Assembly (NCBI GenBank): GCA_025345505.1
Contig: JANVCC010000022.1
Span: forward strand, 32,463,602-32,527,601
Length of the DNA stretch: 64,000 nt
Direction of reading: 5' to 3'
Origin: Todiramphus chloris collaris
Lineage: Eukaryota > Chordata > Aves > Coraciiformes > Alcedinidae
The position numbers and the translations under genes are program-made. How positions within the stretch are numbered: the stretch's first letter is position 1; each line of letters starts with the position of its first letter. The notes beneath the pieces are model-generated. The model saw only the letters and a list, made by a program, of their open reading frames with translations, did no database searches and was not told the DNA's origin. Shown here piece after piece: positions 57,001 through 64,000 of the stretch.

Positions 57001-60000
57001 CCAAGGCCAACCTGCCAGCCCATGGCCACTCTCTGTGCTTTAGGTGGCCACGCTAGCCTCTCCCACCTTTGCTTTAAGTCAAGCCTCTCTCCAGCAAGGG
57101 CATGTCCTGGCAATGTAGGGTAATTTGGGATGGGAGAGCACAGCCTGTACAGCTCACTTGTTCAGACGCCCTGTTCCTCCACTGCTGTGACCCGTGCAGG
57201 ACGTGTATTGCCACGTACAGGCTTGCTCCTGGGCAGCAGAGAGGGGCTGTACACTCCCTGGCTGCTCTGCCATGCTGTCCAGCATACTGCATCATTGCTC
57301 ACATATTACTTGGAGCATTATTTCCTGCAGCATGGATGCACAAGATTAATATCTGCATTACAAACTTTCTAAAGTTTCTGTAAATGATTTTTTTTTTTTT
57401 TTCCTAATTACCTGGCCAAAAATATAAAGGAGGCCAATGGTCCCCCCTACTTGACCTCCAAGGACAGTAGAGATCATGGAATAGACTCCTCCACTTCCGA
57501 TGCTGCACTTCTCACACACCCCAATTCCAGACAAGACTGTCACCAGGGCAACCAGGATGACAAAGGACACCAGAAACATGCCCGTTACAATGCCAGTGTT
57601 TCCCTGGAAAAAAAAAAATAATTCAAATAAAGATCAACTCACAGCAACTCTGTTGAGACAGAATAAGGACCTATCTGCTTCTGGTCACTAGTAATCAATC
57701 AAACTGGAGTCACTACAGATAATAATAATAATAATTAAAAAAAAAAACCCCCACACAAAGAGCCCTACTTATCTAACTAAAGTGTCTGACTGTCAAATTT
57801 ACAGTTCCTATTAGTGTTCCTTTGAAGAAGACCTGCCTCGTCCTGAGGCTGGACAGAGCTTCACGTGAGCAGGTCCTGCTCTGTCACTGGGTTCCTGCCT
57901 GAATCACTGATTTTGTCCTCTGGTTTAAAAAGAACGAGGTCAAACAATGATTCAGACACCACTGGCAGGGGATCACTGCTTATTTGCATGTTTAAGAATG
58001 ACATTCTTAAAAAAAAAAACCCACTTTCATAACAAGAAGTAGTTTCAAAATTGAACGGCTGGGATCGGTGGCAGCTGATTTGTTAACAGCATCAAGCTCA
58101 CGTTTTAATTTTGTGGAACATTTACCTTTAAAAGCTCTGATCCTCCCAAACAATGAGATACCAAAGAACAAAACCCCAAAGGCAACACGAGCTGGAAGAC
58201 AAATGCTCTCCCAGAAACCAGCAGGCTGGCCCTTATCTGCGGGAGGCATGACAAGTGGCAGGCAGCTCTCGCTCCCCCTGCACCCGGGGGAGTTTTGTGC
58301 AGGGGATTCAGCCCCCCTGAAAAAACACAGCCCTTCCTGCTCCAGGCAGAGGGGGGGCCCCAGGAGGAGCTGCTGCACCAGACATGGTCTCGCTTGGGGT
58401 GAGCAAAACCCAGCTGCAAGTCCTGTTGGCAGCTTTAGGGGCAAGCATCACTCCTATTTTGGGGGGTTCAGTTTGACATTTAGGTCAGGTTTTCAAAAAG
58501 AAAAGGCACTTGGTACCTCCAAAAGCATTCAAGCCCCGCTTCTGAGCTTGGGATCTTCCAACCCTCTCGCAGATGGCTATCATTTATTTTCCAGGGTCAA
58601 AAGTTTTCCCTCGTACTCCAGCCCACCTTCCCCTGCTGACAAATCGCTCAGCCCGGCGCACAGTGATTCCAACTGTATGATCAGAAATCTCCTCCGGTGC
58701 CTAGTGCTTCGTTAACGTCTGGCTTCCCTTCCTCTGCCTTTACTCACATTACAGGCCATGTCCACACCACTCCTTTCCAACCTTGCTCCAGCAACGCTCA
58801 TTTCTGAGGTCATATTAGCCTTGATGGGGTTTGTTTATCACCAGCACTAAAAGGCTGCTTCTCAGCTTTGGGATTGGTTGAAACCCCAGATTTATTTTTT
58901 TTCTTTTCTCTTTTTTTTTTTGTGAAACAACAGAAACATATCCAGGATGTTGCTATCATCATAAAATCCTATTTTGGTTCAGTATCCCGCTGCCTTTGAC
59001 AGGGGCTTTATCTGGTCAGTGGGGAACAGAGCCAAGGTTTGCTATAAATGCAGCTGCTGCCAGGGTCAGCATCACAGCCCTCTATAACTGGTATTCCTTT
59101 TAAAAATTACAATTGTTCTTTTTCTTCAATAGTTTACCCTCAGGTTAAAAGGGTTAATAAATCTGACACAGTTCAGTTAAAAAAATATAAAAAAAAGGAA
59201 AAACCCCAAAAAGCACACATGCAAACATACACATAGCCATGGGCTTTTCCCCAATCTGCTGCTGGCACCAGGCTACAGCAGCAGTTACTTAATGGTCAAT
59301 CCAATGGTTTCCATAGAAGAAAGGGTTAACGCAAAGACCAGGGAGGAAGGCTGGACTCACAGCGACAACAGCAAGAAGAGAAAGTGGGAAGAAAAAGCCC
59401 CCATTAAACACATGCTTATTTATGCATGCGAGCTGGAAGGGGTTAGTGCAGCCTTACAATAGTTGTTGAACATTTCGGCAAGATTAGGATCCCCTGGAAC
59501 TGCAAAGCTTTACCAGCCTCAGCTCTGGAAATTTATAGCAAAAGCCTGACTCTGTGAATACTTCGACGTATGACAGTCCTTTGCCAGGAGAACTCTCTGC
59601 CAACCCCAACTTCTCCTCCCTTCCCTTTTATGCTAGCTTCCAGCTGTTTCAGTTTTTCTTTTATTTACTGGCTTTATTTTTATTTGCTCCAGCAGTAACT
59701 TGCTTTCAAAGGAGATGTGAAGGAACTAAGTCCAGGAAAACAAAGGGGCTAGGAAAATCATCCCTACTTCTCCACCACGATGACTGCAGCTCCCCTCAAA
59801 GCCTCCAGCAAAGCCATTTTCAATAGAGAATGCAAGTGTCTTCCTGCTCCATTTAGAAGATGTCCACTGTGTCTGTGACACGAACTCGTGCTTGTGACAC
59901 AAACTCCTCCCAAAGCTCAAATTCCACCCTTCCCTGGAGCAGCTTTTCTTCTTCTAAGGGGAAATTTCAAGGGACAATACAATATTGTGCATCAGGAGGG

Positions 60001-61330
60001 AAGCAGAGGCACTCTTCTGGGCTCTGACCCTCAGTGAGATACTGCTGTGGATCCACATATAGAGTCCCTTTGATAGCAATGACAGTTTCACCTGGCTGAG
60101 GACTCTCCATTGAGGATACCGGGGACTCCAACGCTGGCATTATTTGGACAAGATCTGTTTCGGTGGTGCTGCAAAGGTGGCCAAGGAGCTGTAACTATGG
60201 CAACACTCTTTACCTGAAAAATGGTTATTTTGTCTCAACAATACAACGTGAGGGTGTCCCTGTTCACTGTCAAGGTTGGTTGTTGTGTTTTCCTTTTTCT
60301 GTTCTGGAGTTTAAGTAAGAAACAATTTACAAAGACCAGTTCAGCTTTCCATTTTAGTGGAACTTTTTGAAATGCTACAAAATACCAGAGGGCATAAGCA
60401 GTGCCAACAAGGAGCAGCACAAAATCAAAAGAACTTGGGTGGTGATGAAGATACGAGGTAAGGAGGTAATAAGGAAAATGACTATTGCCATGTTCAACCA
60501 AGTCAGCACTCACCACAAGCCATCCCGTTCTCAGGAAAAGAACCACTCCAAAAATGTTGATCATGCAGGAGGTGAAGACACCATCCCACGTTCCAAAAAG
60601 CACGGGTTCCCACACAAACAGCTGGATCTTCCACCAGGGCTTGGTCTGCGTTTGAGATACCTAGAGGAAAGCAAAGCCTTTGGTTTAACTTCTTGGGCTT
60701 CATGGGCAGGCTGCAGAAGTGGTGAAACAGCCAGGCACCACCAGTGGTATGGGCAGCCACCAACAGCTGCTAAGACATCATTTTGCTGCAAGTTGTCTCT
60801 GAGATGAAGGGGCAGCAGAGCTGTTGGGATCCCTGGGCCCTTGAGAAGAGTGTTCCCTGTAGTACTCTATTTAAATTCTTGTAGGCCAAGCAGCAACAGA
60901 ATCCTACTCAGTCTGAGTGAATTAGGTTAAGATGGTCTTTTCATCACACACAGTCTTCTCTGATCAGAACACTGTATTACTGGAGGAGACATGGGACTCT
61001 GGTACTTGGGCCACCAGTGACATTGCAGAGCTTCTGGAACCGAGGCCTGACGCTCCAGGGAAACTGTAGTTTTACCATTGTAAATGCTCCCTCCCACCCT
61101 CTGGAAACTAAGTCCTCTCTTTCCCTTTCTAAATACACACCTCAGGTTCATGTAGCAAAAAGGACAGTCCTGTTTACCTGCAACAGAGGTGACCAGGAGG
61201 GGTTGCAGAGACGACAGAGCTGGACACTTGGGCTGTAAAGGGAAATGGGTCTCCAACATACCTGCTGTGCTTCCTCATGGAACAGCTCTTGGACACATCC
61301 CTCACTTCTGGCACTACTCAGGCTGAACAT
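11911..61330 (-). CDS. SLC12A8: SLC12A8, whole coding span, 13 coding exons (solute carrier family 12 member 8, CCC9)
   Basis: A minus-strand gene with coding exons at 61330-61262, 60660-60514, 57603-57412, 53883-53652, 36551-36438, 29436-29349, 27890-27803, 24688-24542, 21956-21281, 20329-20232, 17985-17868, 15868-15808 and 12076-11911. Every internal junction has AG/GT sites and the phases match, giving 2,196 nt (731 residues plus stop). I recognise the protein as SLC12A8, an outlying member of the cation-chloride cotransporter family with an APC-type fold. It has a short N-terminus, about ten membrane helices, a long hydrophilic loop, then further hydrophobic segments and a short tail. Its substrate is debated: polyamine/amino-acid transport and nicotinamide mononucleotide uptake have both been proposed. 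Human SLC12A8 is about 714 residues. The exon chain is secure; the exact initiator is not. Confidence 0.95.
12077..15807 (-). other. SLC12A8: SLC12A8 intron 12
   Basis: 3.7 kb. Contains a 1.1 kb CR1 copy in its right part; otherwise nothing recognised. Confidence 0.8.
14317..15410 (-). mobile_element. CR1 LINE, 5'-truncated copy with inactive reverse-transcriptase remnant
   Basis: The minus strand encodes CR1 reverse transcriptase in two broken frames. The first (about 15403-15119) holds [19 protein letters not shown] and the catalytic-box segment FADDTKLGG. The second (about 14984-14412) holds the C-terminal portion with [17 protein letters not shown] and [15 protein letters not shown]. It ends at 14317 with the CR1 tail TTCTGTGATTCTGTG. 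The element is 5'-truncated and frameshifted, and inserted in the same orientation as SLC12A8. Confidence 0.93.
15808..15868 (-). CDS. SLC12A8: SLC12A8 coding exon 12
   Basis: 61 nt, phase 1 in and phase 2 out. The acceptor is TTCTCTGTAG and the donor is GTGCAG|GTTGGT at 15807. It encodes [19 protein letters not shown], matching the SASNFSFFRWMRSLLLPSC segment of the human protein. The arginine codon at the end is split with exon 13. Confidence 0.9.
15869..17867 (-). other. SLC12A8: SLC12A8 intron 11
   Basis: 2.0 kb, AT-rich in its right half. No repeat or extra exon recognised. Confidence 0.8.
17868..17985 (-). CDS. SLC12A8: SLC12A8 coding exon 11 (C-terminal helices)
   Basis: 118 nt, phase 0 in and phase 1 out. 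The acceptor is TTTCCAACAG and the donor is CTTG|GTGAGT at 17867. It encodes AIVSL, helix [19 protein letters not shown], then [16 protein letters not shown]. These are the last hydrophobic segments and closely match mammals. Confidence 0.95.
17986..20231 (-). other. SLC12A8: SLC12A8 intron 10
   Basis: 2.2 kb. No recognisable repeat. Short T/A runs near 18288 and 20001. Confidence 0.8.
20232..20329 (-). CDS. SLC12A8: SLC12A8 coding exon 10
   Basis: 98 nt, phase 1 in and phase 0 out. The acceptor is TTTTCTGTAG and the donor is GCTGGT|GTAAGT at 20231. It encodes [15 protein letters not shown], then [17 protein letters not shown]. The latter aligns with the STSFYTHMCNPWVSLLG segment of the human protein, which identifies the exon. 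Its first codon (Glu) is split with exon 9. A U/G-rich tract of about 150 nt lies immediately upstream. Confidence 0.88.
20330..21280 (-). other. SLC12A8: SLC12A8 intron 9
   Basis: 951 nt. Its 3' end (minus strand) is the U/G-rich tract listed separately; otherwise nothing recognised. Confidence 0.8.
20335..20488 (-). repeat. U/G-rich (plus-strand A/C-rich) simple-sequence tract at the exon 10 acceptor
   Basis: Plus-strand A/C-only runs of AAAC/AAC units with a (CA)n core near 20428-20442 and an A14 run. In the SLC12A8 transcript this reads as a U/G-rich tract ending directly at the exon 10 AG. Confidence 0.9.
21281..21956 (-). CDS. SLC12A8: SLC12A8 coding exon 9 (largest; two helices plus hydrophilic loop)
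   Basis: 676 nt, phase 0 in and phase 1 out. The acceptor is GAACTAG before AGAGGACCC, a poor pyrimidine tract; the donor is GAAG|GTAAGG at 21280. It begins [19 protein letters not shown], then [19 protein letters not shown] and [10 protein letters not shown]. About 150 polar residues follow, containing the conserved islands [13 protein letters not shown] and [16 protein letters not shown]. The rest of the loop (rich in His, Gln, Glu and Ser) aligns poorly with mammals, as expected for this loop. Confidence 0.95.
21957..24541 (-). other. SLC12A8: SLC12A8 intron 8
   Basis: 2.6 kb. Contains an ATT microsatellite near 23.56 kb; nothing else recognised. Confidence 0.8.
23548..23590. repeat. (ATT)n microsatellite
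   Basis: Run of ATT units, imperfect at both ends. Confidence 0.8.
24542..24688 (-). CDS. SLC12A8: SLC12A8 coding exon 8
   Basis: 147 nt, phase 0 at both ends. The acceptor is TTCCTCCAG before GTATCC. The donor is CATGGG|GTTAGT at 24541, a weaker GT site. It encodes helix [19 protein letters not shown], then [18 protein letters not shown] and [12 protein letters not shown]. The [11 protein letters not shown] segment is strongly conserved in the family. Confidence 0.95.
24689..27802 (-). other. SLC12A8: SLC12A8 intron 7
   Basis: 3.1 kb. No repeat family or additional exon recognised. Confidence 0.75.
27803..27890 (-). CDS. SLC12A8: SLC12A8 coding exon 7
   Basis: 88 nt, phase 2 in and phase 0 out. 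The acceptor is TTGTTTGCAG and the donor is GAGAAG|GTAACT at 27802. It encodes helix [17 protein letters not shown], then [12 protein letters not shown], essentially the mammalian sequence. Confidence 0.95.
27891..29348 (-). other. SLC12A8: SLC12A8 intron 6
   Basis: 1.5 kb. Holds a 270-bp CR1 3' fragment in antisense orientation to the gene. Confidence 0.8.
28213..28484 (+). mobile_element. CR1 LINE 3' fragment
   Basis: Encodes the last part of the CR1 ORF2 protein (segment [21 protein letters not shown], then [20 protein letters not shown]). It ends with the CR1 3' region 'gacctttaaatgtcccttcc' and a degenerate ATTCTCTGATTCTG tail. Confidence 0.9.
29349..29436 (-). CDS. SLC12A8: SLC12A8 coding exon 6 (family signature helix)
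   Basis: 88 nt, phase 1 in and phase 2 out. The acceptor is ATACAG before GTGTGATGG and the donor is TC|GTAAGT at 29348. It encodes [19 protein letters not shown] followed by LGSLAAIGT. The FNMSGDL stretch is the cation-chloride cotransporter family signature region, where the helix break that binds ions or substrate lies in relatives. The closing serine codon is split with exon 7. Confidence 0.93.
29437..36437 (-). other. SLC12A8: SLC12A8 intron 5
   Basis: 7.0 kb. One palindromic repeat-like element near 32.85 kb; AT-rich from about 34.0 to 34.2 kb and 34.8 to 35.3 kb. No extra exon recognised. Confidence 0.75.
32831..32886. repeat. Imperfect palindrome, MITE-like relic
   Basis: TGATGTAAGCTGGCAC (32831-32846) is the reverse complement of GTGCCAGTTTACATCA (32871-32886) at 15 of 16 positions. 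The loop carries a second inverted pair (CTCCA/TGGAG). The flank 'gggccaaattct' resembles old sauropsid palindromic repeats, but I cannot name the family. Confidence 0.6.
36438..36551 (-). CDS. SLC12A8: SLC12A8 coding exon 5 (extracellular loop)
   Basis: 114 nt, phase 1 in and phase 1 out. The acceptor is TTCGCAG before AGCACG and the donor is ACAG|GTACGG at 36437. It encodes [20 protein letters not shown], then [20 protein letters not shown] is a possible N-glycosylation site in a loop that family topology places outside. [12 protein letters not shown] begins the next helix. Confidence 0.93.
38640..39250 (-). mobile_element. Ancient CR1/L3-type LINE relic
   Basis: The minus-strand translation near 39180-38940 retains a reverse-transcriptase-like order: [19 protein letters not shown], then [17 protein letters not shown] and [12 protein letters not shown]. 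These correspond to the CR1 '[13 protein letters not shown]', FADD and 'QRDLDRLEKW' regions. 38640-38830 on the plus strand resembles the conserved 3' region of old amniote CR1 ('aaatgtttaacccatc', 'cctaatgtttaacc'). It is heavily decayed and interrupted. Confidence 0.6.
41941..41970. repeat. 15-bp tandem duplication
   Basis: CAGGTTAGTAACTGT followed by CAGGTTAGTAACTCT. Confidence 0.8.
46604..46657. repeat. 22-bp tandem repeat, about 2.5 copies
   Basis: TGCCAYGGTCTACAGRG followed by KCTTC recurs at 46604, 46626 and, partially, 46648. Confidence 0.8.
50627..50795. repeat. 56-bp minisatellite, three visible copies, interrupted by a gap
   Basis: The unit containing CCAGGCAGAGAGATGCTGCA and GCCTGGCAAGGAGCAGGCAG starts its GGCAGAG segment at 50641, 50697 and 50754. 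Visible copies are almost identical. The period is not a multiple of three, so the frames through it are not coding. Located in SLC12A8 intron 4. Confidence 0.92.
50738..50747. other. 10-N assembly gap inside the minisatellite
   Basis: The gap replaces about 9 bases if the unit period is kept, or an unknown number of collapsed units. Confidence 0.95.
53308..53340. repeat. Short direct repeat AGGCTACAAAGAG
   Basis: Two copies 20 bp apart at 53308 and 53328, in intron 4 near exon 4. Confidence 0.7.
53652..53883 (-). CDS. SLC12A8: SLC12A8 coding exon 4 (TM4-TM5)
   Basis: 232 nt, phase 0 in and phase 1 out. The acceptor is TTCAG before TGCGTT and the donor is CCAG|GTAAAA at 53651. It encodes [14 protein letters not shown], helix [16 protein letters not shown], then [17 protein letters not shown] and [11 protein letters not shown]. 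This is close to the mammalian sequence throughout. The following intron is the largest in the gene (17.1 kb). Confidence 0.96.
53884..57411 (-). other. SLC12A8: SLC12A8 intron 3
   Basis: 3.5 kb, moderately GC-rich. No repeat family or extra exon recognised. Confidence 0.75.
57412..57603 (-). CDS. SLC12A8: SLC12A8 coding exon 3 (TM2-TM3)
   Basis: 192 nt, phase 0 at both ends. The acceptor is TTTCCAG before GGAAAC, preceded by a T-run; the donor is CAG|GTAATT at 57411. It encodes GNTGIVTG, helix [18 protein letters not shown], then [19 protein letters not shown] and [13 protein letters not shown]. The glycine-rich [10 protein letters not shown] segment is a core family motif. Two cysteines (VCEKC) stand where, from memory, the human protein has VGERS. 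Confidence 0.95.
57604..60513 (-). other. SLC12A8: SLC12A8 intron 2
   Basis: 2.9 kb. Contains an AAT microsatellite at 57.72 kb and T-runs near 58.89-58.92 kb; nothing else recognised. Confidence 0.75.
57719..57747. repeat. (AAT)n followed by an A-run
   Basis: Five to six AAT units then A11. Confidence 0.8.
60514..60660 (-). CDS. SLC12A8: SLC12A8 coding exon 2 (TM1)
   Basis: 147 nt, phase 0 at both ends. The acceptor is CTAG before GTATCT (AG at 60662-60661) and the donor is GTGAGT at 60513. It encodes [20 protein letters not shown], then the first membrane helix [19 protein letters not shown]. The N-terminal half of TM1 is the typical family entry segment and is nearly identical to mammalian SLC12A8. 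Confidence 0.95.
60661..61261 (-). other. SLC12A8: SLC12A8 intron 1 (between coding exons 1 and 2)
   Basis: 601 nt, the shortest intron of the gene. Nothing recognised. Confidence 0.75.
61262..61330 (-). CDS. SLC12A8: SLC12A8 coding exon 1 (N-terminus)
   Basis: The segment [11 protein letters not shown] matches the conserved N-terminus of SLC12A8. The exon ends in CAG followed by GTATGT (donor at 61261-61260), phase 0. The ATG at 61330-61328 has A at -3 and adds twelve residues ([12 protein letters not shown]) before VQEL; mammalian proteins have about six different residues there. The frame also stays open upstream of this ATG, so an upstream acceptor and a start in an earlier exon cannot be excluded. 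No CpG island is nearby, so the transcription start is probably further right, outside the window. Confidence 0.75.
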
Positions 61331-63479
61331 CGTATCCTTCGCCCTGTCTCTGCCTGCCCAACGAGCGGTCCTAACGCTACCACAGGCGAGGCTGATCTGA
61401 GCGGAAGGTCAGCTCTTCTCCTCGGTCAAATTCCTGTGGTGCTGGATCCTCTGTTGTAAAAGATTCATGATTTTATTGCACTTCCTGTGAAAGCAGAAAA
61501 GACAGAACACACTGCTTGCTGCTTTCTTAGTCTGCAGAAACCCAAGGCTATTACCTAGGCAGAGGCAGCAGTGGATTATAGAAGGAGCTGAACCCTCCCA
61601 GGGCCTGCCCATGGCACGGGCTCTATCACCAGCCTGCATTTAACAGCCCTTGGTGGCTCTTTCTGAATCTACCCACACCCCTGGTGTGCCCAGCATCCTG
61701 CAGCACCAACTCCAAAGCTTCCCTCTGTGCTTCCTGGGAAAAGTATTTCCTTTCATTGGTTTTAAATCTGGTGCCTGGTAATTTCATTGCGTGCCCCCAC
61801 ACTCTGGTGGTGTGGGACACATGGACAATGTACTTCCCAGCAGTACCACAGCCTGGCTCACATCCTCTTCAGCTATACCCTTTGCAGCTTAGAGCCCTGC
61901 CAATGTCACCTCTCCCCTGACAAGCAGCTCTGACAGTACAACACAGAGATGGAACTGAAGCAGATAAAGGTGTTCGCCACCGCCAATCCAGACTCTCCAC
62001 TCCTGATGCTCTCAGCCACATCCCCTGCATCCACGTACAGGCACCTGTCTTCATGGTCATACACACCCTCAGAGGTACAGTCATCTTGCCTGCAGCAGCC
62101 TGACTTCACATTTGTACCTGCCACAGGCAGACTCTGGCAGTCAGGCTTAATTCAATACCATGGATATACCAGGAAAGCAGCAGCAGGCTTTACTTCAAGG
62201 GTAACATAGCACACCTTTACCAAAGGGGCAAGCCAGCACAAGCATTTCTCTGCCTCAGAATTGCTGGTTTGTCCCCTCACTGGGGTGGATTTTACATGAA
62301 GTTCTCCCTCTAATCATGGATACCAACTTTTATAGACCTCCCTCCATCTGGCTGCAAGTCTTAACTACCCCTGAATGGTCTTGTGATGAGCACTGACCAG
62401 TAACCCACTGCCTCCCATGCCAATTGCCAACAGAGCCTTTCAGGCCACTCCTCAGCACAGCTACACCATGCTTCAAGTAGGACAAAGAAGGATGCAGCCA
62501 GAAGGACCAAGACATGAAGAGGGCAGTTGGTCTGGATCGCTGGGTCTCCTGGAGCTGACAATTTCCTATCCAGTCGAGCTCACATGCTACAAGAAGCAAC
62601 CATGACCACACATGGCTCTTATCAGTGGCTAGACCCCTTATCTGAGACCAGAGATCCTATTTATCACAGGGACGGTGACTGTTCAACCTTGGAAGCTAAG
62701 GAGACAAGACAACCAACAGAAATGTACCTTTCCTATTGCACAGGGAGAGACGCACTCAGAGACAATCACATCAGGGTCTGAATCCCAGCTCCCAGATCAG
62801 CACTTTCACCATCCTGTCTTTATTATTCTACTTTTAAATACCCAATAATAAATAACCAACGCTGCTGCTTCTCCACCATGCTGTTTCAGCTGCAGAAGGA
62901 CCCCTGCAGCTGGGGGTACAATGGCCAGCCCGGGAGGCTTTTCTTCACCTTGCCCACGTGGCCAGTTAAGCAGCACCAAAGCCATAAGAGCTCATTGATT
63001 CCCCGATGATCCCTCCCCTTTTTTTTGAGGCAAATAACTCTTCGCAGTATCACAAATGGCTGCTGTTACAGGGAGATTGGGGCTTCAAGCAGGGCAAAAG
63101 CAGCAGGAGGAGATGAACTCTAAAGAAACAAAGCTCATGTTTTTATGCAAATAGCCATAGGAATAAAAAAAGGAAGAAAATACACGACGTGAAACAAGAT
63201 TACAACTGAATAGCCATATTCTCCTAAGATTGCCCAACGCAGCCCTTCCTCAACAGAGATTTCACTCGGTAAAGGATTCACTGTGGCCATCCAAACCCAC
63301 CTTTCACAGCAGTTCCAGCTGGATGGAGAAAGCTGCAGCCCCGAGGCCTCTGGTTCTCCTAAACCACTACCCCAAGGGAGCCCAGAAGGAGGTGGGTCTG
63401 ACCCCCTGCAGCAGCTCAGAGTGGCTGAAGCTGCTTGTTCAGTGTGCCTGGTGTGTGACAACATGGGTAGGTTTGACGC
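61331..63479. other. Region upstream of SLC12A8 coding exon 1
   Basis: Probably 5' intron or flank of SLC12A8. It has no CpG island. An old LINE-like patch lies at 61.65-61.92 kb. Confidence 0.4.
61645..61925 (-). mobile_element. Possible ancient CR1-type LINE 3' relic
   Basis: The plus-strand stretch around 'cctttcattggttttaaatc' and 'tggtaatttcattgcgtg' resembles the reversed 3' untranslated/ORF2 end of old amniote CR1 copies, and the text around 61860-61920 continues the resemblance. No intact frame remains. Confidence 0.4.
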
Positions 63480-64000
63480 ACCTGCGGAGGACTTGGGGGT
63501 GTTGGTGGATGAAAAGCTGGACATGAGCCAGCAATGTGTGTTTGCAGCCCAGAAAGGCAATCTCATTCTGGGCTGAATCAAGAGAAGTGTGACCAGCAGG
63601 TCGAGGGAGGTGATTCTCCCTCTCTACTCTGCTCTCCTGAGATACCACCTGGAGTACTGTGTCCAGCTCTGGGGCGCTCAGCACAGGAGAGGCATGGACC
63701 TGCTCAAGCTGATCCAGAGGAAGGCCACAAAAGTGATCAAGGGGCTGGAGCACCTCTCCCAGAAGGACAGGCTGAGAGAGGTGGGGTTGTTCAACATGGA
63801 GAAGAGAAAGACCACAAAAGACCACCTTATTGTGGTCTTCCAATACTTAAAGGGGGCCTACAGGAAAGATGGGGAGGGACTCTTTATCAGAGAGTGTAGT
63901 GATAGGACGAGGGACAACTGTTTTAAACTGAAAGAAGGTAGACTTAGATGAGATATAAGGAAGAAGTTCTTTACTGTGAGGGTGGTGAGACACTGGAACA
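63480..64000 (+). mobile_element. CR1 LINE copy running off the right edge
   Basis: The plus strand encodes CR1 ORF2 C-terminal sequence: [18 protein letters not shown], a TGA stop near 63574, then RSREVILPLYSALLRYHLEY and LQRK-type segments down to DRTRDNCFKLKEGRLR. It has at least one in-frame stop, so it is inactive. Its 3' end lies outside the window. Confidence 0.92.

Noticed and set aside
58068-58715. 215-codon plus-strand frame in intron 2
   Set aside because: Serine/proline-rich chance frame; no start context, domain or splice sites.
1-64000. tRNA, rRNA, CRISPR, bacterial operon or viral genome features
   Set aside because: None seen by eye on either strand; the gene structure and repeats are vertebrate.

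Overview
The window looks like avian nuclear DNA. It carries 5'-truncated CR1 LINE copies with the CR1 reverse-transcriptase protein and the characteristic ATTCTATG-type 3' tails, an exon/intron gene with small exons in a roughly 50 kb span, and one CpG island. I cannot name the species. No bacterial, phage, CRISPR or tRNA/rRNA features were seen.

Main gene: nearly the whole window from about 61.3 kb down to about 10.7 kb is one minus-strand gene, SLC12A8 (solute carrier family 12 member 8, also called CCC9). Thirteen coding exons could be placed by protein recognition plus AG/GT splice sites. All twelve junctions keep reading phase, and the joined frame is 2,196 nt (731 codons plus stop), close to the roughly 714-residue human protein. 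The coding start in the first exon (ATG at 61330-61328) is the weakest point. No CpG island lies near it, so the promoter and 5' non-coding exon are probably beyond the right edge. A good AATAAA at 10728-10723 (minus strand) would give a 3' UTR of about 1.2 kb.

Left part (1-10.7 kb): a GC-rich CpG island (about 1.45-2.9 kb) is broken by a 100-N gap. On the minus strand it contains an ATG-led signal-peptide-like frame (1948-1753) ending at a strong GTGAGT donor. In mammals HEG1 lies just downstream of SLC12A8 on the same strand, so this is a plausible HEG1 exon 1, with the rest of the gene outside the window to the left. On the plus strand at 7113-7264 sits an isolated exon-like block with good splice sites and an open, lysine-rich frame that I do not recognise. 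It is the best candidate for something undescribed.

Introns: they hold CR1 copies (14.3-15.4 kb, 28.2-28.5 kb), older LINE remnants (38.6-39.3 kb, 61.6-61.9 kb), an imperfect palindrome resembling a MITE (32.83-32.89 kb), a 56-bp minisatellite interrupted by a 10-N gap (50.63-50.80 kb), an unusually long open frame without recognisable homology (43455-42148), and a 150-nt U/G-rich tract ending at the exon 10 acceptor. A further CR1 copy runs off the right edge (63.48-64.0 kb).
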